This document shows, piece after piece, positions 58,841 to 64,000 of a DNA stretch of 64,000 nucleotides. The translations under genes and the position numbers were made by a program. Position 1 is the stretch's first letter. Each line of letters starts with the position of its first letter. Source of the DNA: Pyrinomonadaceae bacterium (lineage in GTDB: Bacteria; Acidobacteriota; Blastocatellia; Pyrinomonadales; Pyrinomonadaceae); NCBI GenBank assembly GCA_021228405.1, contig JAJQRF010000002.1:744001-808000 (forward strand), in the 5' to 3' direction. The notes under the pieces were generated by a model, which was given only the letters and a program-made list of their open reading frames with translations, had not been told where the DNA came from and searched no databases.

Positions 58841-61509
58841 TATTTCTCCTTGAGGAAAATTACCGCGTCGTTCGTGCTTGTCACGCGTGTCGCACCGAGC
58901 GATTTCCCGTCTTTTGCCCATTCAAAAGTGTAAATGTAGTTGTCGTTAAAGTTGGTCAGGCGTTTCGGTTTTTCGCCGTTCAAGGGTAAAAGCCAAACGT
59001 TCGAGAAACCGTTCTCGTCATTAACATATGAAAGATTTTTATTATCGGGCGTGAAGCGGATCGTAAACTGCGAATCGCTGTATTTTTGAACTGCCGTGAC
59101 CGGAATCTCGAAAGGCTTGATCTTTCCCGTTTCAACCTCGATGACCTCAGCCCCGTAACTCCGCGTTGTGTCGTTCCAGTAAATGTAAGCGGCAAATTTC
59201 CCATTCGGCGAAACCGCATAACTGCGAATCGGTTTATCAGTAACCTGTTTCTGCGCGTTTCTTTCTACCGAATCGGAAAAAAGAGCCGGATTTTTGCCGT
59301 CCACGCTCGAAAGATAAAAAATCTTCGAGCCTTCGGAAGCACAGAAAATGTTCCAGATACCGTCGAGTATCTTCAAATTCTTACCGTCAAAATCCATCTG
59401 CGCAACGCCGCCCGCCTCGCTCCCGACAGCATTGAAAAAGATAAGTTTTTCGGGATTGACGGCACAGGGAGTTACCTTAAAAATGGCATCGGAGGTAAGC
59501 TGTTTTTTATCCGAACCGTCCAGATTCATCGACCAGATTTCAAAACCGCCGCTGATGTTGGAACTGTAGATCAAACGGTTTTCCGATGTGAAAGCGATGC
59601 CGATGCCTTCAAATTTTCCTTCGGTCAGGCGTTTTGCCTGCGTGGAGCCTTCGATCGGAACGTTCCAGACGCTTGCCAGAAAATCGCGCTGAACGGCAAG
59701 CATATTTTTGCCGTCCGCGCTCACGCTCAATGAATTATAACCGTTGAAATCTTTGGTGATCTGCTTCATTTGCCCGTCCGAATAATTGATCTCCCAAACC
59801 TGCGACTGAAATTCCTTGATAAGCTGAAGCGACGCGACGATGCCTTTTTTTTCGGGAAGCCACGCAAAGCTGTTGAGTTGATATTTATTTTCCGTGTCCG
59901 TCCAAACCTTTTTAATTTCCTTTCCGTTCAGATCGACTTCGACGATCTCAAGAAAGCGTTTTTCAATATCGGAGTAAGATTTTATATATGCAACGGATTT
60001 TCCGTCCGGCGACCAGATGGCACCGTAGATGCCGATCACATCGTTGGTCGGGAGTTCCTTTTCGTTTCCGCCGAGGGCGTTCGCGGTTATTAACTGGAGC
60101 TTTTTCGTCCGGTCGTTCGAGCGCGTAAAAATGATCTGATCTCCATCGGGCGAAATGGAAATTCCGGGCATACAGTCGAAAACGACCTTTTGCGGATTGC
60201 CCCCCAGAATCGGAACGCGAAAGATTTGTCCGACCGATTTTTTATCCCAAAAATTGTAATAAACCCAACTGCTGTCAGGCGAGATCGCCAGACCTTGATA
60301 GATGATTTCGGCGGGCGCGGCGATCTGTGCGATGCTTCCCGTTGTAACCTGTTTTATCCAGAGCGTTTGCTTTGCCCCGTCGTCGGTCACGTAAGCGGCA
60401 TATTTCCCGTCGGGCGAAATTACCGCATCGTAGATTTTTCCGAGATTGGTCAGGCGCGAAGATTTTGCTTCGGCAAATGAAACCGACGTTTTCGACCCTT
60501 CCGATACACGGTAAACGGCGTAAATTATTCCCGCCAGAACCAATAAAACGACGAAGGAAATTAATGCTTTTTTTATAAAAACATTCTTCGGTTTTGCGGC
60601 TTCTAACGTTTTGAATGAGCTGCTCAATTCGCTCGTCGAAGTTTTGAAAAACTCGCCCGAATCCGAAGTTTCGCCCAAACTCCGGCGCAATCTCTTGAGA
60701 TCGGCGCGCAGATCGGAAGCCGTTTGATAACGCAGATCGCGATCTTTTTCGAGCAGTTTTAAGATTATCTGTTCGAGTTCGGCGGGAATTTCCGCCTTTA
60801 TTTCACGCGGTGCAATCGGCGGTTTGTTTAATATCTCATCGAAAACTCCGGCTTGCGTGGCGGCTTTGAAGGGAAGCGTTCCGCAAACCATTTCGTAAAG
60901 CAAAACGCCGAAACTCCAGAGATCGGTGCGCGCGTCGAGTTTTTTGCCCAGAGCGTGTTCGGGCGACATATATTGAACCGTGCCGATGAGCATTCCTTCT
61001 TCGGTTTTTGCACGCGTGATGTCCTGCTCGAAAACTTCCTCGGCGACGGTTTTTGCCAAGCCGAAATCGAGAAGCTTTGCCTGTCCGCGTTGATTTATCA
61101 GCACGTTTGAAGATTTTATATCGCGGTGAATGATCTTATTCTGATGCGCTTCATCGAGCGCGTCGGCGATTTGCGCGCTTATTTTAAGGATTTCGCTCAG
61201 ATTCAGCGAATTGTTTTTTATCTTTTCGGTAAGCGTTTCGCCTTCGATCAATTCCATCGCGAGAAAAGGCGTTTCGCCCGTTTCGCCGACTTCGTAGATC
61301 GTGCAGATGTTCGGATGATTCAGATTTGCGACGAGCCGCGCTTCCTGCATAAAACGGTTCAGTTTTTTGCGGTCGTTCGTCACATCGGCAAGCAGGAGCT
61401 TGAGCGCGATCTTGCGGTGCAGGCGTTCGTCTTCGGCAAGATACACTTCGCCCATTCCGCCTGCGCCGATCTTTTTAATAATTTTGTAAAATCCGATCTT
61501 TTCCTGCAC
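58840..61509 (-). CDS. Ser/Thr protein kinase with C-terminal TolB-like (PD40) propeller
   Basis: The 889-residue protein has a PknB-type kinase domain in residues 1-270: glycine-rich GAGGMGEVYLAEDE, catalytic lysine in IALKLLL, HRDIKSSNVLI, DFGLAKT, and a complete activation segment with SPE (MSPEHALGKKLDARTDLWSFGV). A single membrane segment follows at about 312-335 (ISFVVLLVLAGIIYAVY). The outer part is a beta-propeller of WD40-like/TolB repeats (SPDGKYAAYVTDDG; SPDGKSVAYI; SADGKNMLAV). This architecture is very common in acidobacteria. The propeller probably senses an envelope ligand. The FHA-bearing activator at 56-58 kb is a plausible target. Confidence 0.95.
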   Translation of the reverse strand: MQEKIGFYKIIKKIGAGGMGEVYLAEDERLHRKIALKLLLADVTNDRKKLNRFMQEARLVANLNHPNICTIYEVGETGETPFLAMELIEGETLTEKIKNNSLNLSEILKISAQIADALDEAHQNKIIHRDIKSSNVLINQRGQAKLLDFGLAKTVAEEVFEQDITRAKTEEGMLIGTVQYMSPEHALGKKLDARTDLWSFGVLLYEMVCGTLPFKAATQAGVFDEILNKPPIAPREIKAEIPAELEQIILKLLEKDRDLRYQTASDLRADLKRLRRSLGETSDSGEFFKTSTSELSSSFKTLEAAKPKNVFIKKALISFVVLLVLAGIIYAVYRVSEGSKTSVSFAEAKSSRLTNLGKIYDAVISPDGKYAAYVTDDGAKQTLWIKQVTTGSIAQIAAPAEIIYQGLAISPDSSWVYYNFWDKKSVGQIFRVPILGGNPQKVVFDCMPGISISPDGDQIIFTRSNDRTKKLQLITANALGGNEKELPTNDVIGIYGAIWSPDGKSVAYIKSYSDIEKRFLEIVEVDLNGKEIKKVWTDTENKYQLNSFAWLPEKKGIVASLQLIKEFQSQVWEINYSDGQMKQITKDFNGYNSLSVSADGKNMLAVQRDFLASVWNVPIEGSTQAKRLTEGKFEGIGIAFTSENRLIYSSNISGGFEIWSMNLDGSDKKQLTSDAIFKVTPCAVNPEKLIFFNAVGSEAGGVAQMDFDGKNLKILDGIWNIFCASEGSKIFYLSSVDGKNPALFSDSVERNAQKQVTDKPIRSYAVSPNGKFAAYIYWNDTTRSYGAEVIEVETGKIKPFEIPVTAVQKYSDSQFTIRFTPDNKNLSYVNDENGFSNVWLLPLNGEKPKRLTNFNDNYIYTFEWAKDGKSLGATRVTSTNDAVIFLKEK

Positions 61510-61577
61510 GAAAATTTTAACGAGAGTTTTTCCGAATTGTTCGATGAATTATAAATATTTTGCCCACGAAACACACG

Positions 61578-61675
61578 AAAGAAACGAAAACGATAATAGT
61601 TAATTGTAAATGGTAAATAGAAGTAAAAACAATTTACTGTGAACAATTAACTATTAATCAGCCTTTCGTTTCTTT
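61578..61675. repeat. large two-part inverted repeat between two minus-strand genes
   Basis: AAAGAAACGAAA (61578-61589) pairs with TTTCGTTTCTTT (61664-61675), and inside it TAATAGTTAATTGT (61594-61607) pairs with ACAATTAACTATTA (61643-61656). The sequence is built of short words (CACGAAA, TTAATTGTAAATGG) of the kind seen in other gaps of this window. It lies between the HAF-repeat gene and the kinase gene. Confidence 0.65.
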
Positions 61676-61712
61676 TATGTATTCCGCAGGCAAATTTCCC
61701 GAAAATTTTAAT

Positions 61713-63092
61713 TTATTGAGCCGTCGCGACAAAATTGAAATTGCTGAGAGAACTTTGCAAAATGATAGTTTGAGTCGGCTGTATCATCGAATAACGCTTG
61801 CTCGAAACCGTCACGGTAAAGTTTCCGCTTTGCTGTAAACCCGAAAAATTGTAGGTGCCGAACGCACCCGTTTGCACCGAAACGGGCGCGGGCAGATTGC
61901 CGCCCGAAATCGTCACAACCGCGTTGCGGATTCCCGCGCCGTCAGCCGTCAAAACGCGTCCGCCGAGCGAAAGATTGGCAACGGGAATCATCGCGTAAGC
62001 GTGTGTTTGCCCGTTGAAAACGCCCGTTCCGACGATAATGTTCGTGTCGCTGATGCCGAGCGCGGACGAGGATGTGTTGGTTGACAAATCCCAACCCGTT
62101 CCTGCCGGAATCAGATCGGCTAAACGGTAAGTCGCAATGCCGTTATAAAGAAAAGGAATCGCAAATGCCGACGAAGCCGTTCCGACCGCCCAACCCGACG
62201 AATTTACGGCGCGCGCCGAACCTTGCGTCGTATCGACGGGAAGCGGAATTGCCGTCATTCCGCCGCTTTGCGTCCAGATGAACGGAAGTCCCGAACCCTG
62301 ATTCTGCATAGATGAGCCGACGACGTGACCCGCGTTGCTGATGCTGAAAGCAAGTGCGCCGTTGGCGTTCGGCAGTGCGCCGACTTCCGTCGCGGAATTA
62401 CTGCCGATGTCGTAAACCATCCCGACATTTCGCGCCGCGTTTGACGGGTCGATTCCTGTTCCGATGACGCGTCCCGAATTATTGATGCCGAAAGCCGTCG
62501 TGAAAAAACTGCCGCCCGAAGTCGTTTGCGTAATGACGGTTGCCGTGTTGCCGGTGTATACAACGGCGCGTTGCAAACTTCCCGAATTGACCGAACCGAC
62601 CGCCACGCCCGACGAATTTACGTCGTTCGCGTCGCCGAGCGTTTCACCTGCGGGAAGCGGAAGCTGTGAAACCGCACCGCTTCGCCAGACGACAGGCAGA
62701 CGGCTCGTCCCGAAAAGCGTGTTCGCACACGTTCCGACAACGACTCCCGCATCGTTTGCACTGTTTGAAACGCAGAAAGTGCGTCCCGAAATGTTCGGCA
62801 AACCGACGATTCCGCCGCCCGAAGTCCAGGAAAACGCCTGCGCTCCACCCGTTCTGATCGAACGTCCGACGGCTATACCGTTTGTTGAAATGCCGAAACC
62901 TTGCGATGCGGTGTCGCCTGTCTGCACCACGCCGATGTCGAAAATCTGGTATGACGGCGGTATCGTGCCCAGGTTTTCAGAAGATTTTTGCGCAAAAGCG
63001 AAACCGGAAAAAGTTAGAACGAACGAAGAAACGATGCAGTAAACAATTGCGAAACGGAAATTCCGGTTTAAGCCGGATTTAATTTGCTTCAT
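61713..63092 (-). CDS. secreted HAF-repeat protein with C-terminal carboxypeptidase-regulatory domain
   Basis: I prefer ATG 63092 (MKQIKSGLNRNFRFAIVYC), with a GGAG 11 nt upstream; 13 more residues are possible. The 459-residue product has a signal peptide ending near FSGFAFAQK, then about six HAF-type units of 45-50 residues with the pattern G-x-S-N-x-G-x-V-V-G-x-...-A-F-x-W (FSISNAGHVVGSSMQ, GINNSGRVIGTG, VNSSGWAVGTA). These probably form a propeller. The last 85 residues are a carboxypeptidase-regulatory-like domain (LGGRVLTADGAGIRNAVVTIS). The function is unknown; surface or matrix location is likely. It is the second gene after the DEAD-box helicase on the same strand but separated from it by a terminator. 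Confidence 0.8.
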   Translation of the reverse strand: MKQIKSGLNRNFRFAIVYCIVSSFVLTFSGFAFAQKSSENLGTIPPSYQIFDIGVVQTGDTASQGFGISTNGIAVGRSIRTGGAQAFSWTSGGGIVGLPNISGRTFCVSNSANDAGVVVGTCANTLFGTSRLPVVWRSGAVSQLPLPAGETLGDANDVNSSGVAVGSVNSGSLQRAVVYTGNTATVITQTTSGGSFFTTAFGINNSGRVIGTGIDPSNAARNVGMVYDIGSNSATEVGALPNANGALAFSISNAGHVVGSSMQNQGSGLPFIWTQSGGMTAIPLPVDTTQGSARAVNSSGWAVGTASSAFAIPFLYNGIATYRLADLIPAGTGWDLSTNTSSSALGISDTNIIVGTGVFNGQTHAYAMIPVANLSLGGRVLTADGAGIRNAVVTISGGNLPAPVSVQTGAFGTYNFSGLQQSGNFTVTVSSKRYSMIQPTQTIILQSSLSNFNFVATAQ

Positions 63093-63212
63093 TGATTTCA
63101 AGACTCCAGGAAAGTTGATTTTGTGAATCAACTTTAGAATGCTTGAATAGTAAAGTCAAAAAAAATCGGAATAATAATCGGAGTTACCGAAAAAAGACGC
63201 AAACAAAGGAAA

Positions 63213-63248
63213 AAGGAGAATTTTTGAAATCGTCCAAAAATTCTCCTT
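63213..63248 (-). terminator. terminator after the DEAD-box helicase gene
   Basis: A perfect 13-bp stem (63213-63225 with 63236-63248), 10-nt loop. On the minus strand the stem is followed by TTTCC-TTTG, 39 nt past the helicase stop codon. Confidence 0.8.
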
Positions 63249-63286
63249 AATTTGACCAAAAGCTTCCAAAAGCATCAATCCTGATA

Positions 63287-64000
63287 CTATTTGCCTTTTT
63301 TGCGTTTCGGGAAAGGTTTTTTGCTGTCTTTGCGCTTGGCTTTTCTGCCTTTGAATTCTTTGCGCGGTTTGAAATCGCGCCCGCGTCCCGGCTCTTTGTC
63401 ACGGCTGAAACCTCTTTCGCTTGCAAAATCGCGTTCGCGCGGTTTTTCGCGCGGCGTTGAAACGTCCTCGGTCGAAGCCAGACGAACATTCATATTTTGT
63501 TTACGAATGCGGCTGCGCTTCATTCGTTTCAAAACCTGTTCGACAAATTCCGACGGAATATCGACCAACGTGAAACGGTCGTATACGTCAATTGCGCCGA
63601 TGGCTTTGCCCGGAATGTCGGCTTCGTTGGCGATCGAACCGACAATGTCGCCCGGGCTGATGTGATGCCGGCGACCGACATCGATAAAGAGCCGCACCAT
63701 TCCTTCTTCGGAAAACGAAAACTGTTGCGGTTCGGGTTCGACGGCAACTTCCAAAGGCTTATCGCCGACCGACAAAAAGACCGCCGCCGCCGCGATTTCG
63801 GCGATGTCGCAAGTCGTTTCTTCTGCCAAATCCTCGACCAGTGAAAGGTAAAGTTCCAAATCCTGTTCGGTCAGAGTATTGATGATCTTGTCTTTCAACA
63901 ACGCCACACGCCGCGCCGCAACGTCGGCTTGCGAAGGGAGTTTGATCGGGGAAATTTTCTGTTTCGTATAGTTTTCGATGTCGCGGAGCATTCGCTGTTG
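63287..64000 (-). CDS. DEAD-box RNA helicase, C-terminal part (CsdA/DbpA-type), 5' end outside window
   Basis: The frame is open through the right edge of the window; the visible 237 residues begin QQRMLRDIENYTKQKI, which is what follows motif VI and the end of the RecA-2 domain in DEAD-box helicases. After a helical linker (DLELYLSLVEDLAEETTCDIAEIAAAAVFLS) comes the DbpA/CsdA RNA-binding RRM (VRLFIDVGRRHHISPGDIVGSIANEADI in two pieces; IGAIDVYDRFTLVDIPSEF), then a basic Arg/Lys/Asp/Gly tail. The enzyme would act in ribosome assembly or cold-shock RNA unwinding. The core ATPase motifs lie outside the window. Confidence 0.9.
   Translation of the reverse strand, partial: QQRMLRDIENYTKQKISPIKLPSQADVAARRVALLKDKIINTLTEQDLELYLSLVEDLAEETTCDIAEIAAAAVFLSVGDKPLEVAVEPEPQQFSFSEEGMVRLFIDVGRRHHISPGDIVGSIANEADIPGKAIGAIDVYDRFTLVDIPSEFVEQVLKRMKRSRIRKQNMNVRLASTEDVSTPREKPRERDFASERGFSRDKEPGRGRDFKPRKEFKGRKAKRKDSKKPFPKRKKGK

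Noticed and set aside
1-64000. tRNA or rRNA genes, prophage, integrase or transposase genes
   Set aside because: No T-loop/anticodon-arm arrangement, rRNA-like sequence, phage structural gene or transposase was recognised when reading both strands; a tRNA scan would be needed to exclude a missed tRNA.

Overview
The window reads as one contiguous piece of chromosome from a free-living Gram-negative bacterium, most likely an acidobacterium of the Blastocatellia / Pyrinomonadaceae type. The reasons are the combination of a Ser/Thr kinase with a TolB-like propeller, an FHA-GAF-sigma54 activator, an Oar-like TonB receptor with an N-terminal carboxypeptidase-regulatory domain, DUF4252 genes, many secreted proteins with carboxypeptidase-regulatory domains, and a base composition slightly below 50% GC by eye. 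The lineage call is inference; no rRNA, tRNA, CRISPR array, prophage or insertion sequence was seen. Both ends cut through genes (a DUF4252 gene at the left, a DEAD-box helicase at the right).

Layout. 1-5.3 kb: DUF4252 pair, a chemoreceptor, and a Wzc-type tyrosine autokinase for polysaccharide export. 5.6-11.8 kb: a tightly packed plus-strand operon made of a 1235-residue flavin/iron-sulfur oxidoreductase that looks like both NfnAB subunits in one chain, followed by a DUF3419 (BtaA-like) SAM enzyme, a haem-oxygenase-like diiron enzyme and a GNAT-like protein. 11.8-19 kb, minus strand: asparaginase, RecN, M14 carboxypeptidase, a lipoprotein and a glycogen-debranching enzyme. 19.3-21.9 kb: a FadR-type TetR regulator with a recognisable FadR operator, plus an acyl-CoA synthetase. 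21.9-26.2 kb: exopolysaccharide genes (Wza-like, PglF/CapD-like, GalE). 26.3-32 kb: a probable metal-uptake operon (siderophore-type TonB receptor, exported DJ-1/PfpI protein, CusF-cytochrome c fusion, PepSY membrane protein). 32-38.4 kb: CstA, an unrecognised secreted protein, a DASS transporter and two small membrane proteins. 38.7-48.4 kb: a GT39 glycosyltransferase, then a locus with a VioB/RebD-like enzyme split into two genes in swapped order, an unknown lipoprotein and an Oar-like receptor. 48.6-64 kb: housekeeping and signalling genes (VTT protein, SLC13 permease, flippase-like protein, acyl-CoA dehydrogenase, a VapBC-like pair with a probable frameshifted toxin, sigma54 activator, Ser/Thr kinase, HAF-repeat protein, helicase).

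The best candidates for an undescribed system are (1) the DUF3419 - diiron oxygenase - GNAT trio translationally coupled behind the Nfn-like fusion, which has the shape of a small biosynthetic pathway with its own electron supply, and (2) the split VioB/RebD-like enzyme next to an unknown lipoprotein and a TonB receptor with no amino-acid oxidase partner in the window. A third is the TonB receptor / PfpI / CusF-cytochrome operon. Intergenic DNA is rich in short degenerate repeats that fold into inverted repeats; one has entered the glycogen-debranching gene in frame, another touches a start codon, and a 65-74 bp three-stem repeat flanks the sigma54 regulator on both sides.
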